DNA of 64,000 bases from Bacillota bacterium (lineage in GTDB: Bacteria > Bacillota > SHA-98 > UBA4971): assembly GCA_030024085.1 (NCBI GenBank), contig JASEJE010000003.1, positions 1-64,000 of the forward strand, read 5' to 3'. This document shows positions 8,357 to 17,515 of this stretch, in pieces (positions within the stretch are counted from its first letter, which is position 1; each line of letters begins with the position of its first letter). The notes beneath the pieces are model-generated. The model was given only the letters and a program-made list of their open reading frames with translations. It did not search any database and was not told the origin of the DNA. A program made the position numbers and the translations under genes.

Positions 8357-10285
8357 TTACCGCGAAATCGGCGGCCGTTCGGTCCCCGACGGAGCAAGAC
8401 CGGCCCCGGGCATGTCCTGAGCGCTTCCGGCCGGCCCGGGCCCCGGCTCCGCCCCGGTTCCGGACCCCGGAGTCTCCGGCTTCTCCCTATCGAGCCCGAA
8501 GTACGCATCCATTACCTTCCTCGCCACGGGCGCCGCCGCGAGGGATCCGCCGGTTCCGTGCTCCACCAGCACCACGACGACTATCTCGGGGTGGTCGAGA
8601 GGCGCGAATCCCGCGAACCACCCGTGGCTATCGCCTACAGGGTTCTGGGCCGTGCCGGTCTTTCCGGCCGTGGGCACAGGGAAGCCCGTGAAGGCCGCGG
8701 CAGCGGTTCCTTCCGAGACAACCTTCGCCAACCCCTGCTTGAGGATGTCCAGAGACTCCCGGGATACGTTTACGCTGCCCGCCACCTTCGGCGGGAACTC
8801 GCGCATAACCCTACCGTCCGGGGACACCACTCTCCGCACCACCTCAGGTACGTGGACCATCCCCCCGGCAGCTATGGTCGCGTATACATTTGCGAGCTGA
8901 AGCGGAGTGACCAGGAGCGCCCCCTGCCCAATGGCCACGTCCAGCGTTTCCGTGGGGTACCATCTCTGGTCGTACCCCTTGAAGTTCAGCCTCTTCCAGG
9001 CTCGGTCGGGCACAAGGCCGGATGCATCCCCGGGGAAGAGGTCTATACCGGTAGGCCGCCCGAGCCCGAACATCCTCGCATACATCGCCAGGTCGTCGAT
9101 GCCCACCCGACGCCCCAGCTCGTAGAAGACGATGTTGCACGAGTTGGCGATCCCCGTGATGAGATCCTGCTTCCCGTGGCCTCTCCCACGCTCGGCGGTC
9201 CAGCACAGCTTGCCTGACTCGGGGTCGCGGCCGGTGCACACGAACCTATCATCCATCGTCACCTTGTGGCGCTCGAGGGCAGCAAGCGTGGTGATGACCT
9301 TGAACGCCGACCCGGGCGGGTACGCATAACTCGTTGCCCGGTTCGGCTGGGGGCTCGGTGTGGAGGAAAGGAACTTGAGGTCCTCGGGGGAAACCTCGCC
9401 GACAAACATGTTGGGATCGTACGCGGGCTTGCTGGTCATCGCCAGGATCTCGCCGGTCCGCGGATCCATGGCAATGACCGCCCCGGCCCTCGCGTTTCGG
9501 GTTTTGGGAGACTTGGAAAGCGCCTCGAGTTGCTCCGAGAGGGCGCGCTCGGCTGCGGCCTGGAGTCTCTCATCGATGGTGAGCACAACATCGCTTCCCG
9601 GGACAGGCGCAAGACTCCCCAGCACCTTGATGGGTTGAGCCAGGCTGTTGACCTCCACCTGCTCGCCGCCATCGACCCCGCGAAGGTAATCCTCGCAGAC
9701 CCTCTCGATCCCCACTTTCCCTATGAGGTCGCCCGGTCTGTATCCTTTCTCTTTGTATGACTTGAGTTCGGAGGCATCGATCTCCCGTATGAAGCCGATG
9801 AGATGGCTCGCAAAGTCACCATAGACGTAGTTCCGCACGGGGATCTCCTCAACCACCACTCCCGGCAGGTCCGTCCTCTGCTCACCTATGGTGGTCACGA
9901 CCGCGGGGTCCACATCGGTCTTGAGCCTGATGGGCTCGAATGGCCGCCTCGGCGCAGCCAGCTTCTCCCTGATGCGCTCGGGCGGCATGCCGAGGATCGG
10001 GGCAAGACGGGCGACCGTCGCCTCCATGTCAGGAACGTCCTGGGGCACGATGGACACGGAGAACGCCATGCGGCTCGTCACAAGGGGCACTCCGTTTCGG
10101 TCGAGTATCTTGCCTCTCGGCGCCGGAACCGGGATCACGCGTACCCTGTTGCCCTGGGACAACGCCTCGTAAGCGTCTCCCCGCATGATCTGGAGGTACC
10201 AGAGGCGCGATGCGAGCACCACGAGCACCGCAACGATCACGTAGGCAACGTGCTTCAGCCGCTGTTGCACCGTGGACTCGGGCAT
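8357..10285 (-). CDS. mrdA: Penicillin-binding protein 2 (class B PBP, elongation transpeptidase)
   Basis: A 642-residue membrane-anchored transpeptidase that crosslinks peptidoglycan during elongation with RodA and MreBCD. It has an N-terminal membrane helix (about 10-28), the PBP dimerisation domain (RGKILDRNGVPLV), and a transpeptidase domain with GSAFK (SxxK, catalytic Ser, near 325), NSCN (SxN) and GKTGTAQ (KTG). The C-terminal tail of about 40 residues is Pro/Gly-rich. It sits between mreD and minC, the classic order in Bacillota. Confidence 0.95.
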   Translation of the reverse strand: MPESTVQQRLKHVAYVIVAVLVVLASRLWYLQIMRGDAYEALSQGNRVRVIPVPAPRGKILDRNGVPLVTSRMAFSVSIVPQDVPDMEATVARLAPILGMPPERIREKLAAPRRPFEPIRLKTDVDPAVVTTIGEQRTDLPGVVVEEIPVRNYVYGDFASHLIGFIREIDASELKSYKEKGYRPGDLIGKVGIERVCEDYLRGVDGGEQVEVNSLAQPIKVLGSLAPVPGSDVVLTIDERLQAAAERALSEQLEALSKSPKTRNARAGAVIAMDPRTGEILAMTSKPAYDPNMFVGEVSPEDLKFLSSTPSPQPNRATSYAYPPGSAFKVITTLAALERHKVTMDDRFVCTGRDPESGKLCWTAERGRGHGKQDLITGIANSCNIVFYELGRRVGIDDLAMYARMFGLGRPTGIDLFPGDASGLVPDRAWKRLNFKGYDQRWYPTETLDVAIGQGALLVTPLQLANVYATIAAGGMVHVPEVVRRVVSPDGRVMREFPPKVAGSVNVSRESLDILKQGLAKVVSEGTAAAAFTGFPVPTAGKTGTAQNPVGDSHGWFAGFAPLDHPEIVVVVLVEHGTGGSLAAAPVARKVMDAYFGLDREKPETPGSGTGAEPGPGPAGSAQDMPGAGLAPSGTERPPISR

Positions 10286-10328
10286 CGTCTCTCCCCTCCC
10301 TCCCCGATCTCCCTTGCATTCTCCCGTA

Positions 10329-10838
10329 TCAGACGGCCTGTCGGCGCTCGGCCATCCGCTTCATGTACAGGTCGAGTCTCGCCATCCCTTTCAGCAAGAG
10401 GGGCGCAAACGCCGCTGAGTAGAGCGCCTGGACCACGATTGTCTTGAAGCTTGCTACGCTGAGTAGAACGGGCACCCCGAAGGACGACAGGAGGAACACG
10501 TGGAGCACCCCACCGGCGAGCGCGCCGAGGAAAACGAGGACGACCGGGACGACCACGCGGTCCTGGAACACCCTGGCGTACGACATCCCCGCCCCCATGC
10601 CGACGACGGTGCGCGTAAGCATGAAGAGTCCCAGAAACTGTCCCGAGCACGCATCTTCGATGAAGCCAATGAAGAGGCCAACGAGAGCCGCAACCCTCCA
10701 GCCCCAGAGCATGCCCACGAGAACCACCAGGACGACCACGAGGTCCGGCCTCGCGCCGTGGATCGCCAGAAACGGCGCCACGGTTGTCTCCAGAACGACA
10801 AGCACAGTGCCCGCGCATAGCAGGAGAAGATGCCTCAT
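10329..10838 (-). CDS. mreD: Rod shape-determining membrane protein MreD
   Basis: A 169-residue protein with about five hydrophobic helices and few charged residues, typical of MreD. The segment DACSGQFLGLFMLTRTVVG is a recognisable family region. MreD links MreC to the elongasome. The start ATG overlaps the mreC stop (ATGA), supporting translational coupling. Confidence 0.93.
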   Translation of the reverse strand: MRHLLLLCAGTVLVVLETTVAPFLAIHGARPDLVVVLVVLVGMLWGWRVAALVGLFIGFIEDACSGQFLGLFMLTRTVVGMGAGMSYARVFQDRVVVPVVLVFLGALAGGVLHVFLLSSFGVPVLLSVASFKTIVVQALYSAAFAPLLLKGMARLDLYMKRMAERRQAV

Positions 10839-11731
10839 CAGCGCGCCTCCCCCTGTCGCCCATCGGCCGAAGATGAACCATCGGCCCCGGCGGGGATCCC
10901 GTCGGGAACTGGTGCACCTGTGATGACCACGACCTCCTCGAGCCGTACGAAGTCAACTACGGGCTTCAGACACGCCGCTCGACCGACGCCGTACTTTCCG
11001 GGCATGACCTCCACGACCTCGCCTATGACAAGACCCTTCGGGTAGACGCCCCCTAGCCCGGAAGATAGAACCCTGTCTCCCACCTGGATGTCGGACTCAG
11101 GGGTAAGGGTTTTCACGAGACACAGGCCCGGCCTCCCGGGGTCTCCCTCCACCAGGACGAGCGTGCGCGTACGCTGCACCATACCCCCTACCGCGCTCCG
11201 CGGGTCGAGGATGAGGAGCACCGTCGACGTGCGCGGCGTGGTTGAAATCACCCTGCCCACCAGGCCCTCCAGAGTCACGACGGCCGCGTTCTTCCTGACG
11301 CCATGGCGCGTCCCCTTGTTGATGGTGACCGTCCCGAGCCAGTTGCTGGGGTCCCGGGCTATGACCTCTGCTGCGCAGGTCGCGTAGTCGAGCCTTGCCT
11401 GAAAGTCCAGGAGCCTTCGCAGGCGCGCGTTCTCTAGCCTGTACTCCTCGAGACGGGCATTCTCCGCCATGAGGCGGGATATCTCCAGGTACAGGCGGTC
11501 GTTCTCGCGAACAAGGCGCCGGAGGTTCACAACGGTATGTGCGGCGCCGCTCACCTCGCTCGCGACCCGGAGGAAGACCCTCTCTATGGGCGCGAGGGCC
11601 TCGCGGACGGCGCACTCGGCCGGCGATAGCGCCTCCCTCTCGGCTGAGGTCACGAAAAGGAGCGCCACGAGCATCAGCAATACTGCGACCGTCATCAGGC
11701 CATAGCGCTTGCGGCCGGGGTCCTGTTGCAC
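10838..11731 (-). CDS. mreC: Rod shape-determining protein MreC
   Basis: A 297-residue protein with one N-terminal membrane helix (about 10-28), a coiled coil (about 65-115: VVNLRRLVRENDRLYLEI) and the extracytoplasmic beta-barrel domain (VIARDPSNWLGTVTINKG). It scaffolds the elongation complex outside the membrane and binds PBP2, encoded two genes downstream. It starts at GTG. Confidence 0.95.
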   Translation of the reverse strand: MQQDPGRKRYGLMTVAVLLMLVALLFVTSAEREALSPAECAVREALAPIERVFLRVASEVSGAAHTVVNLRRLVRENDRLYLEISRLMAENARLEEYRLENARLRRLLDFQARLDYATCAAEVIARDPSNWLGTVTINKGTRHGVRKNAAVVTLEGLVGRVISTTPRTSTVLLILDPRSAVGGMVQRTRTLVLVEGDPGRPGLCLVKTLTPESDIQVGDRVLSSGLGGVYPKGLVIGEVVEVMPGKYGVGRAACLKPVVDFVRLEEVVVITGAPVPDGIPAGADGSSSADGRQGEAR

Positions 11732-11758
11732 AGGTGCGTCACTCCCGCGGGCTTCAGG

Positions 11759-12808
11759 TCAACTTCTCTGTCCGACACGTGATGAACTTGCAAGCATCCG
11801 GCGGTAGCGATCCATCTCCTCGAGGGCTTTGCCTGCGCCCCGCACGACGCAGGTCAGAGGCTCATCGGCGCGGTGCACGGGCATGCCCGTCGCCTCCGAG
11901 AGCACCTGCTCGATGCCCTCCAGGAGCGAACCGCCCCCGGAAGCCACGATCCCCTTGTCGATGATATCCGCGGAGAGCTCTGGTGGAGTTCGTTCGAGCG
12001 TCATCTTCACTGCTTCTACGATGGCCGCGATCGGTTCCCGGAGGGACTCTTCGATCTCACCCGCAGAAATCCGGACGGTCTTGGGCAGGCCGCTCACCAT
12101 GTCGCGCCCCCTCACCTCCATGGTGGCTTGCGGGTCGCGCGGGCACGCCGAGCCGATATGCTTCTTGACCTCCTCCGCGGTCCTCACTCCGATGACGAGG
12201 TTGTAAACCTTCTTGACATGCTGCACTATAGCCTCGTCCATTTCGTCCCCTGCGATCCTGATGGACCTCGAGGCCACGATCCCTCCGAGCGATATCACTG
12301 CTATCTCCGTGGTGCCGCCGCCTATGTCCACCACCATGTTGCCGGAGGGTTCGAAGACGGGGAGGCCGGCTCCTATCGCAGCTGCAAGCGGCTCCTCGAT
12401 GAGGTACGCCTCGCGCGCTCCTGCCTGGAGCGCGGCGTCAATCACGGCGCGCCTCTCCACCTCCGTGACGCCCGAGGGCACCCCTATGAGAACCCTCGGC
12501 CGCACCACGCCGCGGCCCCTGTGCGCCCGGACTATGAAATGACGGAGCATCATCTCCGTAACGTCGAAGTCCGCTATGACGCCATCTTTCAAAGGGCGCA
12601 CGACGACGATGTTTCCTGGGGTCCTGCCAACCATGCGGTTGGCGGCGGATCCGACTTCGAGGATGGCCCCCGTGTCCTTGCGCATCGCAACCACCGAGGG
12701 CTCCTGGATCACTACCCCCCTGCCCTTCACATAGACTAGAGAGTTGGCCGTCCCGAGATCGATGGCGAGGTCCTTCGAAAAGAACGCGAGGATGGGGTCA
12801 AGAATCAC
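11759..12808 (-). CDS. mreB: Actin-like cell shape protein MreB
   Basis: Actin-fold ATPase that organises cell-wall elongation. It carries LAIDLGTANSLVYVKG (phosphate 1), VVDIGGGTTEIAVISLGG (phosphate 2) and the adenosine motif GIVASGGGSLLEG. The 349-residue version starts at GTG 12808 behind GGAAGGGAG and overlaps the radC stop as GTGA; a TTG seven codons upstream is the alternative. It opens the mreBCD run. Confidence 0.96.
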   Translation of the reverse strand: MILDPILAFFSKDLAIDLGTANSLVYVKGRGVVIQEPSVVAMRKDTGAILEVGSAANRMVGRTPGNIVVVRPLKDGVIADFDVTEMMLRHFIVRAHRGRGVVRPRVLIGVPSGVTEVERRAVIDAALQAGAREAYLIEEPLAAAIGAGLPVFEPSGNMVVDIGGGTTEIAVISLGGIVASRSIRIAGDEMDEAIVQHVKKVYNLVIGVRTAEEVKKHIGSACPRDPQATMEVRGRDMVSGLPKTVRISAGEIEESLREPIAAIVEAVKMTLERTPPELSADIIDKGIVASGGGSLLEGIEQVLSEATGMPVHRADEPLTCVVRGAGKALEEMDRYRRMLASSSRVGQRS

Positions 12809-13572
12809 AGCTCGTATTCTCCCTTCCAACCAACAGCACAGGCCTGAGGGACCGGCCAGGGCTCGTGCCAGGAAAACGCCGCCGGGGCGTTCGCCGGGGC
12901 AGGCGTCATGAGGCCCATCTCCTTCAGGCTCGAGTACCTGTTGTCTCCCACGATTACATGATCGAGCACCTCTATCCCGAGGATGAGACCGGAACTTGCA
13001 AGTCTGCGCGTTATTGCAACGTCGTCAGTGCTGGGCGTCGGATCGCCGCTTGGGTGGTTGTGCACCAGGATGATGCACGCAGAGTTCCTTCTCAGGCACT
13101 CCTTGAACACCTCTCGCGGATGCACCAGCGAACTGTCGAGGCACCCAACGGACACTGTCACGATGTCGATGATCCGGTGCTTTGCGTTGAGCAGCACCAC
13201 CCTGAAATGCTCCCTGTCAAAGTAGCGCATCTCGCCCATGAGAAGGCTCGCCACGTCGCGCGGCCCACTTACCTGGACGAGGTCTTCGGGCTCAAGGGTC
13301 ACCGCCCGCCTGCCCAGCTCGACGGCCGCCTTGAGCTGCACCGCCTTGGCCGTGCCGATCCCCCTGTGGCTGGCGAGGTCGCGGGTGGACGCGGCGGCTA
13401 TCCCGCGCAGGCCGCCGAACGCGCGTATGACCGAACCGGCAAGTGAAAGGGCCGTCTGGCCGCGGACCCCTGTTCCAAGGATTATGGACACGAGCTCTGC
13501 TGACGATAGAGCCTCGGCTCCCGCTCGCAGAAGGCGCTCTCTGGGTCGCTCCGTTGCGGGCATTTCCTTCAT
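12805..13572 (-). CDS. radC: RadC-family JAB-domain protein (DUF2466)
   Basis: A 255-residue protein with an N-terminal helix-hairpin-helix-like region (ERPRERLL, GIGTAKAVQLKAAVELGRR) and a C-terminal JAB1/MPN-type metalloenzyme domain with the metal motif HNHPSGDPTPSTDD. The physiological role is uncertain despite the historic DNA-repair name. The start is fixed by the ATGA overlap with the maf stop. Its place between maf and mreB is conserved in Bacillota. Confidence 0.93.
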   Translation of the reverse strand: MKEMPATERPRERLLRAGAEALSSAELVSIILGTGVRGQTALSLAGSVIRAFGGLRGIAAASTRDLASHRGIGTAKAVQLKAAVELGRRAVTLEPEDLVQVSGPRDVASLLMGEMRYFDREHFRVVLLNAKHRIIDIVTVSVGCLDSSLVHPREVFKECLRRNSACIILVHNHPSGDPTPSTDDVAITRRLASSGLILGIEVLDHVIVGDNRYSSLKEMGLMTPAPANAPAAFSWHEPWPVPQACAVGWKGEYEL

Positions 13573-14219
13573 CGTGAAGGACGATCCTCGTTGCCCTGGC
13601 TGCTCTCGTATACCCCACACCCCCCGAAGGCTTCATGCATGAGGTCCACGCCGATGGCGCGGGCGAGATCCACGAGGCGGGCGATGGGGAGGCCCACCAC
13701 ATTGAAGTAGCACCCGGAGATCTTCTCCACGAAAAGCGCGCCACGGCCCTGTATGGCATAAGAGCCCGCCTTACCCAGAGGCTCGCCTGTGGCGACGTAC
13801 GCATCGATGTCGGCCGGAGAGAGCCTCGCCATGCAAACCCCGGTCACCTCGTGGCACGCGGCCTCGCGGCCGGACCGCGCGTGCAGCACCGCAAGTCCGC
13901 TCGCCACCTGGTGCCATCGGCCGGACATCCGACCAAGCATCTTGCGTGCGTCATCGGCATCCGCCGGCTTGCCGAGAACCTCGCCGTCGAGCACTATGAT
14001 GGTGTCGGCTGCTATGACCACCGCGTCGGGCTCGTTGCGCGCAACGTGCCGGGCCTTGGCGAGTGCGACGGCCTCGACGGCTTCTCCGGGGTCATCCCCA
14101 TCGATCATGTCCTCGGCGACGCCGCTCGGCCGAACGTCGAACCGAAGCCCGATTTGCCTCAAGAGATCCGCCCGCGCAGGCGATGCGGATGCAAGAACGA
14201 GCCTCAACGTCGAATTCAC
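13569..14219 (-). CDS. maf: Maf-family nucleotide pyrophosphatase
   Basis: A 216-residue Maf/Ham1-fold protein. It shows LVLASASPARADLLRQIGL at residues 7-25, the E/K motif around VALAKARHVA, VVIAADTIIVLDG and the C-terminal KAGSYAIQGRGA. Family members hydrolyse non-canonical or modified nucleoside triphosphates and affect septation in Bacillus. The extra C-terminal ~20 residues are not conserved. It leads the maf-radC-mreBCD block. Confidence 0.95.
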   Translation of the reverse strand: MNSTLRLVLASASPARADLLRQIGLRFDVRPSGVAEDMIDGDDPGEAVEAVALAKARHVARNEPDAVVIAADTIIVLDGEVLGKPADADDARKMLGRMSGRWHQVASGLAVLHARSGREAACHEVTGVCMARLSPADIDAYVATGEPLGKAGSYAIQGRGALFVEKISGCYFNVVGLPIARLVDLARAIGVDLMHEAFGGCGVYESSQGNEDRPSR

Positions 14220-14234
14220 GCTCCCAGCTGCGAG

Positions 14235-15389
14235 TCAGTTCGCGCGGAACCCCGGCGAGAACGTCAGCTGCCCATCAGGACCGACCACCATTGCCGACAC
14301 GCCGTCCAATCCTGCCAGGATCTTCGGGCCTTCGACAGGCCCGAGTACGAATACCGCTGTGGAGAGCATGTCAGCGTCAAGCGAGTTCGGCGCGATGATC
14401 GTGGCGCTTTCCGCCCGGTCAGCGGGCCTCCCCGTCTTCGGATCGAAGATGTGGTGGTAGCGATGCCCGTCCTCTATGAAGAACCTCTCGTAGTCGCCGG
14501 ACGTCACCACCGCCTCATCCTCGACCTTGACCACAGGGCCGATGGTGTCGGTCGGGCTCGATCCCCTGGGATCTCTTATCCCGATGTGCCAGGGGCTGCC
14601 ATCAGGGCGGGTCCCTACTGCAACGATGTTGCCGCCCGCATCGATGAGGGCGTGCTTCACCCCGCGTCCCCGTAGAATCGCAGCGGCACGGTCCGCCGCA
14701 TAGCCCTTGGCGATCCCACCGAGGTCGATGGACATGCCCGGCGCGGCAAGCCTTGCCGTCTTCTGGACCGGGTCGAGTTCCATCGCGCGAAAATCCACAA
14801 GGCTTTGCGCCTTCGCCAGCACAGCGGGGTCGGGCACACGGGGGCTTCCGGTGCTGAACCCCCACGCGTCTACGACAGGGCCAACGGTGACGTCAAAGGC
14901 CCCGCCGGAAAGCTCCGAGCACTCCCGTGCCTTCTCAAGCAGCATGAAGGTCTCGTCGCTCACCTGGACGGGATCCAGGCCTGCCGCCTGGTTCACCCGC
15001 GAGACGTCGCTCGTCGGGACGAACCTGCTCGTCATGGCCTCGATGCGGCGCATCTCGTCGAAGGCCGCCAGGACGGCATCTCTGGCGCCCTGGCCGAACG
15101 CCTTGATGCTGACGTACGTGTCCATGAGGAACTGGCTGTCCACATACTCCCCGGGGTCGCCGGTGTCGGCCTCCGCAACCGTGCCGCCGCCCGCATCCGT
15201 GCTACTGCCTGCAACCGTGCCACTGCCTGCGTCGCCGTGCGCGGTGGCCGCGACCTTCGGCGGCCACGGAAGCACGCCGGATCTCATAAGAGCGTAACCA
15301 GCAACAGCAAGGGCGCCAAGGAGAAGGATGAGGAGAACGAGGAAGCGGTTCCCCGTCCTCTTCTTTCTGCGCCCGTACTCCCACTTCAC
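14235..15389 (-). CDS. apbE: FAD:protein FMN transferase ApbE
   Basis: Membrane-anchored enzyme that attaches FMN covalently to Ser/Thr of target proteins such as RnfG and RnfD, whose genes begin about 750 bp away. The protein (384 residues from the GTG at 15389) has an N-terminal membrane segment after a basic stretch (KKRTGNRFLVLLILLLGAL), a Gly/Ala/Thr-rich linker, and the ApbE core: MDTYVSIKAFG, AFDVTVGPVVDAWGF, IDLGGIAKGYAADRAA and YHHIFDPKTGRPA. The upstream in-frame extension to 15803 is rejected because it overlaps the SASP gene on the other strand and lacks conservation. It abuts maf with 15 bp between. Confidence 0.93.
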   Translation of the reverse strand: MKWEYGRRKKRTGNRFLVLLILLLGALAVAGYALMRSGVLPWPPKVAATAHGDAGSGTVAGSSTDAGGGTVAEADTGDPGEYVDSQFLMDTYVSIKAFGQGARDAVLAAFDEMRRIEAMTSRFVPTSDVSRVNQAAGLDPVQVSDETFMLLEKARECSELSGGAFDVTVGPVVDAWGFSTGSPRVPDPAVLAKAQSLVDFRAMELDPVQKTARLAAPGMSIDLGGIAKGYAADRAAAILRGRGVKHALIDAGGNIVAVGTRPDGSPWHIGIRDPRGSSPTDTIGPVVKVEDEAVVTSGDYERFFIEDGHRYHHIFDPKTGRPADRAESATIIAPNSLDADMLSTAVFVLGPVEGPKILAGLDGVSAMVVGPDGQLTFSPGFRAN

Positions 15390-15615
15390 CTGGATCGCAC
15401 CCCCCGACGGATTTCCCGGACACAGTGTATCACTTCTCCTAAACACTGACAAGCAGCCATTTGGGCTAGCCTCATCTGGCCCGGCCCCCGTCCGCTGCCG
15501 CGGGAGGGCCGCGCCATGACGCATCCGCGTGCAAAGAGGCGATCTCGCGTCATATGTTCCCGGGAGATGGCAATGATAAGAGCCAGAAAACTCAAGAGAA
15601 GGAGCGTCGACGCAA
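15390..15615. other. Divergent promoter region between apbE and the SASP gene
   Basis: A 226-bp spacer that must hold both promoters. On the plus strand CATATGTT near 15551-15558 resembles a sporulation -10, but I see no clear -35, so no promoter is called. No other gene is visible. Confidence 0.4.
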
Positions 15616-15843
15616 GTGGGAAGGAAGAAGAACAACGATCGGCTGAGAACGCTGCGCCAGGTCGACCGGCTGAAGTGGGAAACCGCAGAGCAACTTGGCC
15701 TCGCCGACGACATGAAAGACGCTGACGAACTCAGCGTCAGGGAGGCCGGAAAGGTCGGCGGCCAGATGGTGAGGAAACTGGTCAAGAAGGGCGAGGAGGC
15801 CATCGCGAAGGAGAGCGCCAGGAAGGCCGAGAGGAACCCCTAA
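15616..15843 (+). CDS. Alpha/beta-type small acid-soluble spore protein
   Basis: A 75-residue protein with the conserved second half of alpha/beta SASPs: LKWETAEQLGL (family KYEIAxELG region containing the GPR protease site, here WETA instead of YEIA) and VREAGKVGGQMVRKLVKKGEE (family VGGxMVKRLI). Such proteins coat and protect spore DNA. It starts at GTG with AGAAGGAG about 12 bases upstream. It is the only clear plus-strand gene in the window. The N-terminus is short and basic. The TAA stop (15841-15843) is formed by the first bases of palindromic element C. Confidence 0.85.
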   Translation: MGRKKNNDRLRTLRQVDRLKWETAEQLGLADDMKDADELSVREAGKVGGQMVRKLVKKGEEAIAKESARKAERNP

Positions 15844-16023
15844 GTGTGGGTTCAGAAACCACCGCCACTTTTCGAGGGTTGCCGGTGTTGCCCTCCGGGG
15901 AGGGCGCGTGCGGTGAGATGCGTTCGAATTTGGCGCTTAAGGCTAGCCAAATTCTCGACGCCCCGCCCTAGCAAGCACCGGCAACCCATCACAAAGTCGG
16001 GACACTTGTGCGCCCTCACTTAG
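15840..16023 (+). repeat. Palindromic element, copy C, with a gene stop codon at each end
   Basis: About 184 bp, plus orientation. The left end CTAAGTGTGGGTTCAG (15840) and the right end, read on minus from 16023 as CTAAGTGAGGGCGCAC, are inverted relatives. Inside are GGGTTGCCGGTG / CACCGGCAACCC, the hairpin CCCTCCGGGGAGGG, and GAATTTGGC / GCCAAATTC. The left TAA ends the SASP gene and the right TAA (minus) ends rnfB. As a stable bidirectional hairpin between convergent genes it could act as a shared terminator. Confidence 0.85.
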
Positions 16024-16847
16024 CTTGCCGCAAGGGCATCGGCGCTTGCCCTGGCACCCCTCATCACGATGCACTTCATCGGGCACTTCTCCACGCACTT
16101 GCCGCAGGCGTCGCACTTCGCCGGATCGATGACAGCGAGGTTGTTCTCCATGGTGATGGCCCCCGCCGGACAGACCTTCACGCAAAGCCCGCACCCGATG
16201 CACCCGACCTTGCATGTCTTGCGGACCTCCGCGCCTCGCGCGTACGACCTGCACACGACGGTCACGGACTGGGATGCGGGAACAAGCTGGATTATCCCCC
16301 TGGGGCACGCCGACACGCATCGGCCACACGACGTGCACTCGTCCTCGTCCACGACCGGGAGTCCGTCGGGCCCCATGTGTAGCGCGTCGAAGGTGCACGC
16401 CGCAACGCACGAGCCCAGGCCGAGGCATCCGTAAGTGCACGCTTTGGCACCGCCGCTTACAAGCTGCGCGGCTTTGCAGTCGGAGAGGCCGTCGTACACG
16501 AACCTCGACCCGCAGTTGTCGGAACTTCCCTGGCACAGGACCCTGGCGACTCTCCTCTCTTTCGCCGCACCAGCGTCCACACCCATGATGGCCGCAACCT
16601 TCGCAGCCACAGGCGCCCCGCCAACAGGGCACCCATCGACAGGCGCCTTGCCGGCGACTATCGCGGCGGCGAGCCCGCTGCACCCGGGGAAGCCACACCC
16701 GCCACAGTTGGCGCCGGGAAGGATCTCCGCAATCCTGTCTTGCCTTGGATCCTGCTCGACGGCGAATTTCCTCGCGGCGAAAGCAAGCGCAAGTCCGAAT
16801 ACCGCACCCATCAGCCCGAGGCTGAGCACCGCCTTGACGTAAATCAC
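16020..16847 (-). CDS. rnfB: Rnf complex subunit RnfB (ferredoxin-accepting Fe-S protein)
   Basis: Membrane-anchored electron-entry subunit of the ferredoxin:NAD+ oxidoreductase. The 275-residue protein has an N-terminal hydrophobic helix (about 5-27), the Cys motif CGGCGFPGCSG (residues ~48-58), a further group around CKAAQL and CTYGCLGLGSC, and two ferredoxin pairs (CTSCGRCVSACP; CIGCGLCVKVCP; CDACGKCVEKCP). Last gene of the rnf operon, as in other Clostridia. Its TAA stop lies in element C. Confidence 0.96.
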   Translation of the reverse strand: MIYVKAVLSLGLMGAVFGLALAFAARKFAVEQDPRQDRIAEILPGANCGGCGFPGCSGLAAAIVAGKAPVDGCPVGGAPVAAKVAAIMGVDAGAAKERRVARVLCQGSSDNCGSRFVYDGLSDCKAAQLVSGGAKACTYGCLGLGSCVAACTFDALHMGPDGLPVVDEDECTSCGRCVSACPRGIIQLVPASQSVTVVCRSYARGAEVRKTCKVGCIGCGLCVKVCPAGAITMENNLAVIDPAKCDACGKCVEKCPMKCIVMRGARASADALAAS

Positions 16848-16880
16848 TTCTTGCTCACCCCTCGCGAAATCCTACATGAG

Positions 16881-17480
16881 CTACATGACGCCAAAGAGCT
16901 CTTTGAGCCTGAACCCCACGAATCCCAGGAACGCTATGGACATGAGGCCCGCCGTTATCAGGGCCATCGGAAAGCCCTTCAGCGACTCCGGTATCGGTGC
17001 GAGGTCCATCCGCTCCCTGATCGCCGCGAACAGAACTATCGCCAGCGTGAACCCGGACGCGCCGGCGATGCCGTTCACCGCCGCCTCGAGCAGGCTGTAC
17101 TTCTCGGTTATATTCAGGATCGCAACGCCCAGCACCGCGCAGTTGGTGGTGATGAGCGGCAGGTAGATGCCGAGGGCCCTGTAGAGCACGGGGCTCACCT
17201 TCTGGATCACCATCTCCACGAGCTGCACCAGCGCTGCGATGACGAGAATGAAGGCGATTGTCTGGAGGTAGCCGAGGCCTAGCGGCACGAGGATGTAGTA
17301 CTGGACCATCCACGTGACCGCGGAGGCCACGCCAATCACGAATATGACGGCCATGCCCATGCCGGTCGCGGTCTCCACCTGCCTGGACACGCCTATGAAC
17401 GGACATATCCCGAGGAACCTCGACAGGATGAAGTTGTTGAGAAGCACCCCGCCGAAGAATATCACCAGTATCTCGCCCAC
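16881..17480 (-). CDS. rnfA: Rnf complex membrane subunit RnfA
   Basis: A 199-residue integral membrane protein with about six helices, homologous to RnfE and NqrE/NqrD. Family sequence is seen in FILSRFLGICPFIGVS and GIYLPLITTNCAVLGVAI; paired Cys in these segments are expected to coordinate an intramembrane Fe-S site with RnfE. Between rnfE and rnfB. Confidence 0.96.
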   Translation of the reverse strand: MGEILVIFFGGVLLNNFILSRFLGICPFIGVSRQVETATGMGMAVIFVIGVASAVTWMVQYYILVPLGLGYLQTIAFILVIAALVQLVEMVIQKVSPVLYRALGIYLPLITTNCAVLGVAILNITEKYSLLEAAVNGIAGASGFTLAIVLFAAIRERMDLAPIPESLKGFPMALITAGLMSIAFLGFVGFRLKELFGVM

Positions 17481-17515
17481 GCAGTATCCCTCCCGTCACG
17501 GTCCTGTGCCCGGCT

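Noticed and set aside
15390-15803. Longer N-terminus for ApbE
   Set aside because: It overlaps the SASP gene on the other strand, is Ser/Pro/Arg-rich, and the GTG at 15389 directly precedes the expected membrane anchor.
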